A stretch of 64,000 nucleotides of DNA from Ulva prolifera (taxonomy: Eukaryota; Chlorophyta; Ulvophyceae; Ulvales; Ulvaceae), in NCBI GenBank assembly GCA_023078555.1, contig CM041199.1, positions 4,903,315 through 4,967,314 of the forward strand, read 5' to 3'. Each line of letters opens with the position of its first letter. Position 1 is the stretch's first letter. The notes under the pieces are model-generated. The model was given only the letters and a program-made list of their open reading frames with translations. It did no database searches and was not told where the DNA came from. The translations under genes were made by a program, and so were the position numbers. Positions 1-10,459 of this stretch are shown piece by piece.

Positions 1-833
1 TGACCCCGTGGTGCTGCCGTTCGCAGCCATTGGGGCTGTGAAGCCGGCATCGGCAGCGTGCGCTGTGTCGATCTGTAGCAGGGAGCGCCGCCGCGCGCTC
101 GCCGCGTGCTGCCGAGGCGTGGGGCGGACCGCGGGGCCATCCGGGGACGATGTAGGGGGCAGCTGCGGATGGGGGGCCCCGGACGGGGTGGGAAGGGCAT
201 ACCATTGCAGCGCGCCGCGGTGCGCGGCTGCGGAGGCGGAGGTATGTGCGGTCGAGGTGGAGGTGGCTATGGCGGCGCCACCGCCGAAACTGTCCTCCTC
301 CAGAAACATGGAGGCTGTCGGACTGCCTCGGTCGGACACGTTGGCGGCCTGAGCCGCAGCGACAGCCTGCGCTGCGGCGTGTGCCGCGGCGGTTGCTGTG
401 GCTGCAGCGGTTGCTGCGGCCGTGGCTGCCGCGACGGCGGCGGATGCCGCAGCGCTGGCTGCGGCTATGGCTGAGGAGGAGGCCGCGGTTGTGCGGGAGG
501 TCATTCCGAAGGCAGAGCTCAAGCGGCGCTGCACGTGAGCGCCGGTGTTTGGTAGCGTGCTGTGGCTGTCGGTGAGTGTGGTGGCGGTGTTGGGGGGAAG
601 CGCGCCGGAGTAGCGCATTTCAAAGTTGGCAGAACCGATCGCGCTGACTGCGCTGACTGAGGCTACGCCGGCTTCGCTGCCCAGCACGTCATCCTCGAGG
701 TCCATTGCCGGCAATGATAGGCCAGTAGGGGATGACGTGACTGAAGACAGCGACGACAGGTGCTCAGCGATCAGGATCGGTGGACTGTTTGTGCCAGGAG
801 TCAGGTCTGAAGCGAAGGCCTGGCCGAGCTCAC
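1..833 (-). CDS. Ala/Ser-rich protein, partial exon running off the left edge
   Basis: On the minus strand one frame stays open from about 833 to base 1 with no stop, about 277 codons. The upstream boundary is a CTGCAG acceptor just before 833 (phase 1). The translation begins with a Ser/Thr/Pro-rich part containing acidic patches such as MDLEDDVLGSEAG. It continues through an almost pure Ala stretch near 360-470, then a segment with SMFLEEDSFGGGAA, and ends in more Ala/Pro/Ser-rich sequence. No domain is recognisable. High GC matches other exons in the window. The start lies upstream on higher coordinates and the end lies outside the window. A composition-driven open frame is possible, but 830 bases without a stop and a plausible acceptor favour a real exon. 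Function unknown. Confidence 0.5.
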
Positions 834-1555
834 CTGCAGGTGCCCGGGCGTGACTCGCAGCTCTCACACGAGGCAGCAAGAGTCTTTATGTGATATCAAG
901 CTGTTGCGTGCGGTCAAGCCATAGGGACGGCTGGTGTTGTTGCAAGCTGCAACTGCAACAAGAGTGTAATGTAGGGCACACCGTCGACGTGACCGTTCAT
1001 GAGACGAGCTGTTCACTTAACTGATGCAACAGCTCCGGAAGGAAATGATGTCAACAAGGTGATGCGTGAGCGAAGTTCCTGCATGGCACGGCACGGCTGT
1101 ACCTCGGAACCGGCCTCGCGGACTTGCTCCCCGCTGCGTCAACCAGCTGGACTGCTCGCACTGGCGGGTTCACGCATCATCTCATCAGAAATTCAGCTTA
1201 CATCATAATTCAGGGCCTCAGCTGCGTGATGCTGCGGTAGCTATACCTGTCGTCCAGGCGGATCTCAGTATTGGCGATTGTTGCTGAGCAGTCTTGGCGC
1301 AGAACGAGCAGACAAATGTTGGACGGCCTTTCCGCACGCAAGTCTACGCGATGACTGCTCGGAGAATGACTGTTTTGTGGGGAACGGTTTTGCGTAAGAG
1401 CCTCACTTCGTCAGGCGTTTGCACAAGTTGGTGTCTGGACCTGTGAGGGATAAGATGATGGATGGGGAATCGTTTATTGGAACAAACTATCACGTTGACG
1501 TGCATGTGATTGTCTCACCGCTGATCAACCAGGCGTAGGCGACGTCTTCAACGCA
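834..1555. other. No convincing gene
   Basis: This is presumably intron or 5' flank of the minus-strand gene to the left. Only short overlapping open frames are present and none has recognisable motifs. Confidence 0.4.
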
Positions 1556-1855
1556 TCAGCTGCCATCTACAATAGCCCTCCTACAGCTCTCAGCAAGTTC
1601 TACGTATCTCAGCCAAGATAGATCTGGCGCAGTGGTGTGGGATACATCAGATGCATCGGCCACACGGCGATGACGACTGCGCGCCTCGAATCTGTGACAC
1701 CTGATGACCTGGAAACACGCATGCATCATCGCCTTGAAGCCGGTGTCGGACAGGTCGAGAACAGACTTGTGAGCCGTTACAGGCCTGTCGCGAGGCCCCC
1801 GAATTTTCGCCGCGGCCCGCCACTGATGCAGATCAATGTCTACATATGTAGCCAT
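1556..1855 (-). CDS. Candidate small protein, 99 aa
   Basis: An open frame on the minus strand starts at MATYVDIDLHQWRAAAKIRG and ends at RRAIVDGS. It continues upstream of this ATG to 2011, so the true start or an upstream exon is uncertain. Composition is balanced with no low-complexity tract, which is why it is listed. I see no domain, signal peptide or membrane segment, and I do not recognise a family. It lies just left of the hAT element. It could be a chance frame. Confidence 0.25.
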   Translation of the reverse strand: MATYVDIDLHQWRAAAKIRGPRDRPVTAHKSVLDLSDTGFKAMMHACFQVIRCHRFEARSRHRRVADASDVSHTTAPDLSWLRYVELAESCRRAIVDGS

Positions 1856-2191
1856 ATTATCAGTGTACACTGAATTGCGACTGTTTTGCGGCTGATTTGA
1901 TCCTCCACAGCTCAAAGTATCGGAGAGCCAGGGCAGGAAGTTGATGCCTTGGTCTGCTGGCGTGCAGCGCAATCTCGGCGCGGGCGCACGCCGTGACTTC
2001 CGTATGGCCATGCATGGTGCATTACTCCTGTGAATTCCGGGAAGCAGAATTTCCCAATCCCACCTACACTGCAGCTACATAGCGCGATGGCCATACACAA
2101 GGATTCATACCATATCCCCAGCACTTTCAAACGTGTGAAGAAAGATGAGATGGCAGACCTGCCATGGCACCGTGAGTGGCCACCTCCAAGT

Positions 2192-2199
2192 GGCACCAG
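2192..2199. repeat. Left 8-bp target site duplication of the hAT element
   Basis: GGCACCAG directly precedes the terminal CAGTG of the element and is repeated exactly at 3570-3577. An 8-base duplication is the hallmark of hAT insertion. Confidence 0.9.
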
Positions 2200-2955
2200 C
2201 AGTGCTCTACAAACCGCCGGTTTTCCCGCTGAAATAGACGTTTTTCCTGAAAATGCCGCCAAGGTTTTGAAAAGTCGACGGTTTACGCCGCTGAAAATGG
2301 GCTGTTACAGCAAAGGCCAGCGGGCGCAGCCCGCTGTGTCTCTGGCGTCTGAGCGGTCTTGCCCGCTGAAATGTTGCCCGCGAAGCGTGCGGGATGTGTT
2401 CACATAGATAATGCTGCGAGCACACGAGCGAGCGAAGCGAGCGATCTTGACGCGCAGCTGCACCTAGGTGCACAGTGTAGGAGAGATAATGCCAACTTCG
2501 TCTGCCCAAGTCGAGCGGGGCTTCTCTCTGCTCAAGCTGCTAATTGGTGACCGCCGCATATCGACGCATGTGGCCACCAGTGCTCTACAAACCGCCGGTT
2601 TTCCCGCTGAAATAGACGTTTTTCCTGAAAATGCCGCCAAGGTTTTGAAAAGTCGACGGTTTACGCCGCTGAAAATGGGCTGTTACAGCAAAGGCCAGCG
2701 GGCGCAGCCCGCTGTGTCTCTGGCGTCTGAGCGGTCTTGCCCGCTGAAATGTTGCCCGCGAAGCGTGCGGGATGTGTTCACATAGATAATGCTGCGAGCA
2801 CACGAGCGAGCGAAGCGAGCGATCTTGACGCGCAGCTGCACCTAGGTGCACAGTGTAGGAGAGATAATGCCAACTTCGTCTGCCCAAGTCGAGCGGGGCT
2901 TCTCTCTGCTCAAGCTGCTAATTGGTGACCGCCGCATATCGACGCATGTGGCCAC
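2200..2955 (+). repeat. 378-bp tandem duplication of the hAT left end
   Basis: 2200-2577 is repeated at 2578-2955 with essentially no differences visible by eye. Each copy begins at the terminal CAGTGCTCTAC and ends CATGTGGCCAC. The near-identity suggests the duplication is recent compared with the decay of the transposase. Confidence 0.92.
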
Positions 2956-3296
2956 CCTTCTCAAATACGTGTGAAACAAGCTATCACATACGAAGACTTG
3001 CGCGAGCAGCATTTTGATCCCACCAGGCCCATAGATGATAAGGAGGGTGCACTCACCCTGATAGACATGTATGAGAAACTGGCGAAAGATTCAAATTGTG
3101 ACCTCCTCGTCCGTAAGCTTGCTGAGGCAGTAGCCATATGCAGCCTGATGAGGCGTGGGACGCAGTTTTGTCTGATGTGCTTCCAGGTGCTGAAGGTGGT
3201 GAGGAGGTAGGTTATAGTGACAATGATGATGAGCAGGACATTGAGCGTGATGAGTTAGAGCGCTTGCTGACCTTTGGTATGCAAGAGGGCGACTGA
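2489..3296 (+). pseudogene. hAT transposase C-terminal fragment
   Basis: The frame beginning MPTSSAQVERGFSLLKLLIG matches the conserved start of the hAT C-terminal dimerisation domain (Dimer_Tnp_hAT: S..ERGFS..K). It occurs twice, at 2489 and 2867, because of the tandem duplication. After the second copy the frame breaks at a TGA near 2972. Further blocks follow in other frames: QAITYEDLREQHFDP near 2975 and a final acidic tail ending LLTFGMQEGD with a stop at 3294-3296. Either a short intron was once present or these are frameshifts. No BED zinc finger and no catalytic DDE region is visible, so this cannot encode a full transposase. Confidence 0.75.
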
Positions 3297-3569
3297 ATGT
3301 GTATGTTGCTGTTGTTGCCCACACAAATTTAACAGGCCTTGGAGGTAAATGTATATGACTGCAAAGGTCATTCCTCACTACCTTACTTCAGCAGACATAT
3401 ATGATTGCGAGCGCAGCGAGCCCGAAATATTTGTGGCATCCCTCCAGAAAAAAACAATTACGGCGGGACAGCCCTTCGAAATTTCAGCATACCAGCGGTG
3501 CTTGCCCTCTGAAAAATAGAAAAACTCAGCGGGAATCCCTCCATAAAATACGGGGGTTGTAGAGCACTG

Positions 3570-3577
3570 GGCACCAG
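3570..3577. repeat. Right 8-bp target site duplication of the hAT element
   Basis: GGCACCAG directly follows the terminal CACTG and matches the left copy exactly. Confidence 0.9.
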
Positions 3578-3596
3578 TGTCGGGTCGTCAGGCCCA
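3575..3596 (-). repeat. Possible MITE end remnant interrupted by the hAT element
   Basis: CAGTGTCGGGTCGTCAGGCC resembles the inverted right end of the 102-bp MITE family found at 17.6, 23.2 and 60.6 kb, with a few substitutions. If real, the hAT element inserted at the edge of an older MITE. The similarity stops after about 22 bases. Confidence 0.4.
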
Positions 3597-5786
3597 GTGT
3601 ATCAACCAAACGATGTACAAGGCGCTAGCTGCGGATATGAGAGGCCAGCTTTCAAGATCGTGCTAGTGCAGCACGGTCGTCAAAGACTGTCGGGTACGCA
3701 TCGGTTACAGTCTGCTACAGTCATAAAATTTTCGTTTGACAGTGTATAGCTTAGTAAGCCATAGGAAGGCGCAATACTTAAATCACCTATGGCTTGATAT
3801 AGACTCTGCTGTAAATATTAGCGGCGTTGCAGCAACCGAAACATTCCTGACCATCGCAATGCTTTCATCTGGATTTATGATCAGGAGTGAGGCATAGGCG
3901 CTCGCTGGGACAAACAATGTACCGCTGTCCTCGCAGCGCAATCGGTATCGGTACGCTTTTCATCACCGTCACAGTCACCATGTGAGAACCATACAATGAA
4001 TGCAAGCTGGGGCGGGCTACTCGAATTCTACATGCCAGTGCAGCCGTCTTGTCAGCTCGGTCGATAGCGAGCATCTGGCAGCGACGAGGTACAGGAGTAC
4101 CTATTGCATTGCGGACGCCCATTTGAGAGGTGATAAAAAAACAGCTTGGCTTTCTATGCTGTTGAGTTCGATATGTGTCTGTGAGAGTCGCCGTGATGCA
4201 CGCGATTGCAGTCCAGCTGAGGTGCTCGCGCCATCACTCTTCAGGCGCTTGCCACAAAGGCACAAGCCTTACCCAGAGTCTCTAGCTTAGCACAACTTCA
4301 GCGCGTTGACACAGCTGATGATCCAGGGACAGCAAATTGACATAGCCGATCAACCGGGACGGACACAGCCTGGAGGGTACAGAAAGCCCTTGCACAATGG
4401 CAGGAACATTAATGCAAGAAAACTGATGATTAGAACATCCGTATGCTGTTTTGCACATGACTTAAGACAACCACTCCGAGTCATTGTGATTCCAAGGCAC
4501 AGGAGCGTGATAGTGCAACCTCGGATGTTACCCGGGTGGCCAGGGCGCAATCGTGCCACAGCATGGCGACAATGGTTCGCACATCTCATACAATTGCGGT
4601 ACTCTACAGTCCATGAGTCTGCCTTACGGGCAGCGGAGACACACACAGCCACACAGCCAAATGCACGCCCCGCTCCCACCCCCACCGGCTTTGCTCCCAC
4701 AGTCAGGTTTGCGATTGAGCCCCTTGAACCAGTGCCGAGCATCACCCCATACTGCATTCTGCAACTATCTTATAGACGTCCAGCGGTGTTGCCCAGGTTA
4801 CCACCTGATGCACAATCCTTTCACAGATTACTACTGACCATGAGCATGTAAATTACACCAGCTGACTGCCTCTTGTGTGCATATGACTGCACACAGTCCC
4901 AACGCGCAATGCCGTGCCAGGCTGGTGCGCACAGCAGGCAGGTGCAACCCATGCAACAGCAGGTAGGCGATCGTATGCTCGGAGCAGCGTCACTCTCTCT
5001 CCAGCTGCTTCGCTGGCACGTTGTGGCATACCTCACCACGAACGCCACCCAGCACGAACCTGATAGACTACTCAAGGTATCATGCCGCCAAGCTGCCCTT
5101 GCAGGTGCCGCTCAAAAACAGGTGCCCATGCCGGAAACTTTACAAAACTCGGCTGACTTGATGCCAGACCGCAGATGCCCGAGTCTGCTGCAGCGCCCTG
5201 CATGAGGCCCGCAGCGATGCAACCAGCTCGGCAGCGAGGCAGGCATGCATGTGCAACATGCGTGTGCGGCGCCATGTGCCCCGCACACCGCCCCGCATTC
5301 TGCTCCGGGCATGGCGCACCCGTCCTGTGCTACAGCTACGAATCTCAACACATCGACGAACACATCCCGCGCCGCTCAACGCCGGGCGCGGGCTCAGCCC
5401 TGCCGGCAGCTGGGGTGCTCTCAAACACCCTCAACCCTGCAGCCAAGCCCTGCTGCGCTCTGCAGACTGCGCATGGCCGACACGCATGACATCCAAGTCG
5501 GGTCAGGAAATGACCCCCCACGGTGCCGCGCCTGACCTCATGCAAAAAAAAAACTGCCAATCTCGAGGTCGCCCTGTCACGGACTTCTGTATAGACTCTG
5601 AACACCCCAGCATGTTTCCTGCTGCCCAAAGACTGGCTGCCGCACTAGAACACGGCACAAACGTGCCGCATGCTCAGCGGACTGTAAGTTGCAGCCCCAT
5701 CAACTCTGTGAAGCGCAGCCATGGCGCTGCCGTTATGTACCCCTGCCCCACCTGCCACGTGCATGCGCGATACTAATTCGCGGGCG
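3578..5786. other. Spacer without a recognised gene
   Basis: The region from about 4.6 to 5.6 kb is rich in C and A on the plus strand. That depletes stops and produces several overlapping plus-strand frames, such as 4306-4851 and 5249-5776, without motifs or consistent splice sites. A nine-base A run sits near 5546. I see nothing else supportable. Confidence 0.4.
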
Positions 5787-6856
5787 CTACTCGCTGGGGC
5801 GGGAGGGGGGCGGCCGCGAGCCCCAGCGCATGGCCACTGCGACGATGCCCGCCACCGCCGCCACCGCCGCATATATCTGCGCGACGATCTGCACTGAGCG
5901 GCTGACGAGGCCCGCCGGGGGGAGGGCGGCCACGGAGTTGAACAACGGCTGCGCCATGCGGCCGGCGCGTGCTGCCGCGGGTGCGAGGGCCCGGGTGCCC
6001 GTCTCCACTTGACCTGCACCATGCGGGCCGCTGTCGGCGATAAGCACTCCACACTGATGGTTGATCGCTGAAGGGGCGGTGTGGGGGGCCGCAAGCGTGA
6101 AGGGAATGTGTGGCCACCGCCACGGCGCGCAGGCTGCGGGTAAGCATGCCCAGACGCAGCACACGCATGAATCGAAGCAGAAGTCTCACAGCACAGCAAT
6201 TCAAGCGCAGCATAGCACAGCTGGGACGCACGACTCGCGCTGCTCGGTCGCGGCACCTCGTCGCCGCAGCGGCCACCGCCACCACCGTCAGTCGCCCACG
6301 TACCTGGAGCCCTCCCCGGAGCGGCCCCCGCTTCCGCCGCCCCGGCCTCGCCCTCTGGCCGCCACGCCCAGCCACCGTGGTTCGCGAGCGCCTCCGCAGC
6401 CGCCATGGCGGCCGCCCACCCCGCGTCCGCGGCCTCCTCTGCGGCGTCCCACGTGTCATACGTCGACTTGCACGTCGCCTGAAGCGACACGGACGGTGGC
6501 TGGCCGCCGCCGCCGGCCGCCGCGGCGGCCGGGGCGACGACGGCAAACATACCAAGCGCGTCCTCGTGGCGGTCGCGCCGCTCCCCGGGCACCGGCTCGT
6601 ACTCGTGCCGCTGGATGAGCTCCCGGATGTCGACGTTTTCGCCGTGGGCGTGGCGGCGCCGCGCGAAGGGGCCGCGCGGGGGGCGGATCTCGAGGTCGAC
6701 TTGCCAAGAGGCGGTGCGGCCGAAGAGGCCGCCGTCTTCGTGACTACTGGCGTCCGGGGCGTTCCACTCGGCCGTGGCAGCGATGGGGTTGCGTGCGACT
6801 GCGGGGTGGTGGGGTGGGGGGCGTGGGCCGCGGTAGAGGTGGTTTGGGGAGACCAT
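5787..6856 (-). CDS. Unknown protein with C-terminal membrane anchor, 259 aa
   Basis: Two minus-strand exons, 6304-6856 and 5787-6013, are joined through a strong GTACGT donor and a GTGCAG acceptor. Both are phase 1 and the joined length is a multiple of three. The proposed start is the ATG at 6856 (MVSPNHLYRG). Residues about 45-110 are charged and ordered-looking (TASWQVDLEIRPPRG, ENVDIRELIQRHEYEPVPGE). Ala/Gly-rich linkers follow. The end carries one hydrophobic segment (IVAQIYAAVAAVAGIVAVAM) and then a short Arg/Pro/Ser tail, the layout of a tail-anchored protein. I do not recognise the family. The exon pair is well supported by composition; the exact start is not certain. Confidence 0.6.
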
Positions 6857-9800
6857 CGTCCGGTCTGGGCTGCATGCATGGATCGGCGTGAGAGTCCCGG
6901 CACGAGTGCGTGGAGTATCTGCTGGGTTGGAGTATGTGCTGACAGGGCAGTGTGTGCTGAGATGAAAGGAGGACCATGGGGACTTGGGCTTTTGCTGCAG
7001 GCCTGTTCGGGTGCCTACCGCTGCTGCAGGGCTGTTCGAAGGCCTGCACGGCTAAGCAAGTGCTGGTTTGCAGAGATGTGTACAAACCATGCGCATGCAT
7101 GGAGACAAGCAGCTGCGTTCGACCGGCTACTGTGTAAGAGGAGCTGGTGCTCACAGAGCCACTGGAGGGCTGTGCTAAGGAAAACACAGCAAACAGCATC
7201 GTGAGTGCCAGACAATGGACTGTGGAACTGAGCCCCAGTCACTGGCTAGCTCAGCAGAGTGTGGCCACAGCTGCAAGCTCGCCCACCAGGGAGCGACGCT
7301 GGTTGAGACCTGCAGGAAAAGGAGAAGGCGCCGTTGCTCAGGCGACCAGATTCACAAAAACCTGTTGCCGCCTTCACAACAGGGGCTCTTGGGTTCAGGA
7401 AGCACGGCAGCAAAATCATTTACTGCAAAATAGGGGGAATCAAGTGCCATTGAGCCAAAACATGCCACGCCAGACTGCAGAACCGCAGCCATGGAATGCA
7501 AATGGTTTAGCCACGGGCTACATACGTGCCTGTTGGCTGGAAAAGATGGTGGACTTCCATGCAAGTGGTGCTGATATTTCAGCGCAGGATGTCAGTACAG
7601 CTAACACCTTGCAGTGGCCTACATTGAGAGAGTGGCGTCGACGACTTTGTGGAAGACGTGGGCGGTACGGCAGTGCCCTTGCGCAGAGCAAACAGTGCCA
7701 TGCGTTGCGGACTCGGACCGGGCACGTTGCAGAGCGATATGGACTGTGCACAGGACAGAAAATTTTGCAGAAAGGAACAGCATTGACTAGAACCCGCGTT
7801 GAAGTAGTCTGGCAAGGCTGTAGGTGTCGCTCCTAAATACAGTGGGCCTGTGCCGGACAAGCTGTGGCCAACCGAGCGCTGAAGCTCAGAACATCACCAC
7901 GTGAATCTGTAGCAGCGATTCTTCCGCGCAGCACCCGAAGCATTCACAATGAGGTTCACTGAAATCACTGTAGCAACATGTGTCGAGACGTCAGATCGCC
8001 GATCGTGCATAGCTGGAGCTCAATGAACGGACAGGAACAGCAACGCTATACGCAATTCATCCACATCACAAAGAAAATATCAAATGGATATGAATGCAAA
8101 TCGAAAGGACACCCGCGGGCTGAAGCCTGTCCACGGCCCCCACTGCATCAGTTCACGATGAAGCGCTGAACAAAGGTTGCGCTGCTTCTCCATACAAGAT
8201 CGGGACTGCTTCGTAAGTTGTAAAGTATTCATACCAAGGGTTACAGCATCAACGTCTTGCCTTGAAATCTGTCCGATCACAAGTGATCTGCGCCTGCCGG
8301 GATCGGTGGAGCGCGATCCAGGAGCAGCCGCGAGTGGCCTACACGCCGATGCAGTTCATCCGAGAGTAACGTTGATGTAATCTGAAATGCAGGTGCAAAT
8401 ACGGTGCTATCTTACTTCCGCGCAGTGTCGTCCATAAAAAAGCAGTAGCTCCTGTAGACATCGGCAACGGAACGATCTCGTACCGTTGCCACGTTTCGCA
8501 AGTTTGGCTATACGTGGCACGGATTCATGTAATCGTCTACTGCTCAAGGTAAGAATTGCTGCGTAATACGGCGTCATCTCAAACACTGCCTTTCAGAGCT
8601 GAGGGCGCTTTTCCTACAGGCACGGAATTGGCAAGCGATAGATTCAAGCTCCGGCGTCATGGATCCCTCAATCGGGTGTGTGCCCACGTCATGGCGCAAA
8701 GAGCACGGTCTCTAGATCTACGTGCTCATGGACGCCCTACGAGCACGAATCGCTGTGACTTCCCGCGCAGGAGCTACTATGTAAGATGGCCTGCAAGACC
8801 GCCGTTGCGCACGCCGCAAGTCAGCGTCAGGTGCATGATCCTCACTTGTACATACAGCATGACAACGATCACGCACAGATGTGGTTATGTTTCATCGAGA
8901 GCGCCTTCACAAAACTTGTTTGTAATGGTAGTTGTGCTCTAGCTAGCATTCAAAAGCATGGACATGAGACGCTGTCTGCCACTACAAGCTCATGCATGTG
9001 CAGAGGCGCCGGTGCTCCAAGAAGAAGGCCGTGCCCGTACGTTGTTTTTCGTTTTGCACCTGTGGCGGTTTGCGATTCTATAGCTGGTGCAGGTCCACCA
9101 TGTGCCCAACCACTCAAAGGGGGCACTACGGTTGTGTTTGCGGCCCCACATGAGGACTGCGCAGCCCCTCAGCACCACACTCTCAAGCGGCCATCTTGAT
9201 CACAGGTCACAGGTCGCCACCCAGCAGCCGCTTACAGCGGAACACGGACACTAACAGACGGCATGCATGGCGCGCCCTTCCCTCACGGGTGGCAAACGCA
9301 GACTGCACGGCTGTAACGGCAGACGCAGAGCCGAACAGGCACAGCACACAGGGCCAACCGCACAAGGGGTAGGTTGACACAGCTGGCTCCTCAACACTGC
9401 AGTAGTTCTACAACACGGCCACCGGCACATGACGGCGGCGGCGGCTGCGCATGCGCGTGGCAAGCACACACCGCATACAGCACGCGCAACGCCCGAATCC
9501 CCCAAAAGACACTTTACCTGGCACCGAATCTACAGTGGGCATGTCTGCCTGTGCGCGCAAATGCGCATGGACTCTAGGCATCGCGCCTGACCAAATGACT
9601 CTTTTCTCTTCCCCGCTTGCCCTGTCTACCAGACGGCTTGCGCACCACCACAGCACTGCAGGCGGCACAGCACAGCACAGCGTGCGATGGCTGCGTGCGC
9701 TACGATGTCAAACGACACGGTAGCCATCGCCCCCAGGGTACACCCATCCCTCTGACCCCGCGCTTATTCGCAGGCCCAACCCACCTACCGCAGGCCCAAC

Positions 9801-10222
9801 CCACCTGATCCCAGTCAATATGTACAATCTACCCCCAACACAAAACGCCAGCGGCTGGAGCTCCTCCGACTCCGTGGCAGCCAATCCTCAACATCATACA
9901 TCTCGTGCCGCACATAGGCTGCGATACATCCGCCACGCACACGGCCGCCATCGCCGTGGCGCCGAAGAAAGCGCTCCAGCAAAGCGCGGCGGCAGAGCAG
10001 CTTCCTTCGCATGTTGCGGACCGCCACACTGCGGCAACGCGGCCATCAGGCGCACGGCAAAATTCATACATCACACGCATGCCCACCCTACACTTCCCCC
10101 CATCCGTCGATCGAGTCCACTGGCGAGACCCTCGCACCCGCGACATGCTGTCAGAAGCCGCACGCTCAGCAGGGCCCATCACGCAGAATCACCCCGGCAG
10201 GATCCTCATCAGGCGCCCTCAA
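6857..10222. other. Long stretch without a recognised gene
   Basis: A 229-codon plus-strand frame at 7147-7836 stays open without motifs or exon-like composition and may be chance. Minus-strand frames at 9.8-10.2 kb include a hydrophobic stretch but no consistent gene model. The segment 9.2-10.2 kb is C/A-rich on the plus strand, which depletes stops. Confidence 0.35.
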
Positions 10223-10459
10223 CTAGATGGTGTCTTCAGAGACGATGTGGAGCGCGGGAGGCCCCGCGGCGGGCCGCGGCAGCAGCAGCACGAACGGCTC
10301 GAGCTCGGGCTGCACGACCCCCGGGCCCGCCTCCGGCAGCAGCTGGTGGGCGCGGGGCACGGCGAGCTGCACATGGCGCGCGACGCGGTCCAGCTGCCCG
10401 AACACCGAGCCGCGGGCCCCGCCGGTGATCTCCACTGCGAGATCCTCCACCGCCGCCAT
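10223..10459 (-). CDS. Small protein of unknown function, 78 aa
   Basis: A GC-rich minus-strand frame runs from MAAVEDLAVEITGGARGSVF to a TAG stop after HIVSEDTI. The protein is acidic to neutral, with alternating hydrophobic residues and a Pro-rich segment near residues 50-68 (ELEPFVLLLPRPAAGPP). There is no signal peptide or clear membrane helix. GC content rises sharply at both ends of the frame, as in the other exons here. It may be a complete single-exon gene or the first exon of a longer one. I found no convincing downstream exon. Family not recognised. Confidence 0.5.
   Translation of the reverse strand: MAAVEDLAVEITGGARGSVFGQLDRVARHVQLAVPRAHQLLPEAGPGVVQPELEPFVLLLPRPAAGPPALHIVSEDTI

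Larger units (their letters stand above)
2200..3569 (+). mobile_element. hAT-superfamily DNA transposon, degenerate
   Basis: The element is 1370 bases long and starts CAGTGCTCTACAA; its right end is the inverted complement, TTGTAGAGCACTG. A subterminal CCCGCTGA motif is also shared in inverted orientation. It is flanked by exact 8-base duplications GGCACCAG. Inside, on the plus strand, is sequence like the C-terminal dimerisation region of hAT transposases, including SSAQVERGFSLLKLL. The N-terminal and catalytic parts of a transposase are missing, so it is non-autonomous. Its left 378 bases are tandemly duplicated, so the element carries two copies of its left terminus. Confidence 0.9.

Noticed and set aside
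5773..6903. Long second minus-strand frame and plus-strand frames over 5.8-6.9 kb
   Set aside because: They are shadows of the two-exon gene at 5787-6856. Their translations are Arg/Pro-rich, typical of wrong frames in GC-rich exons.
7147..7836. 229-codon plus-strand frame
   Set aside because: No domain, no splice support, and composition like the surrounding spacer.
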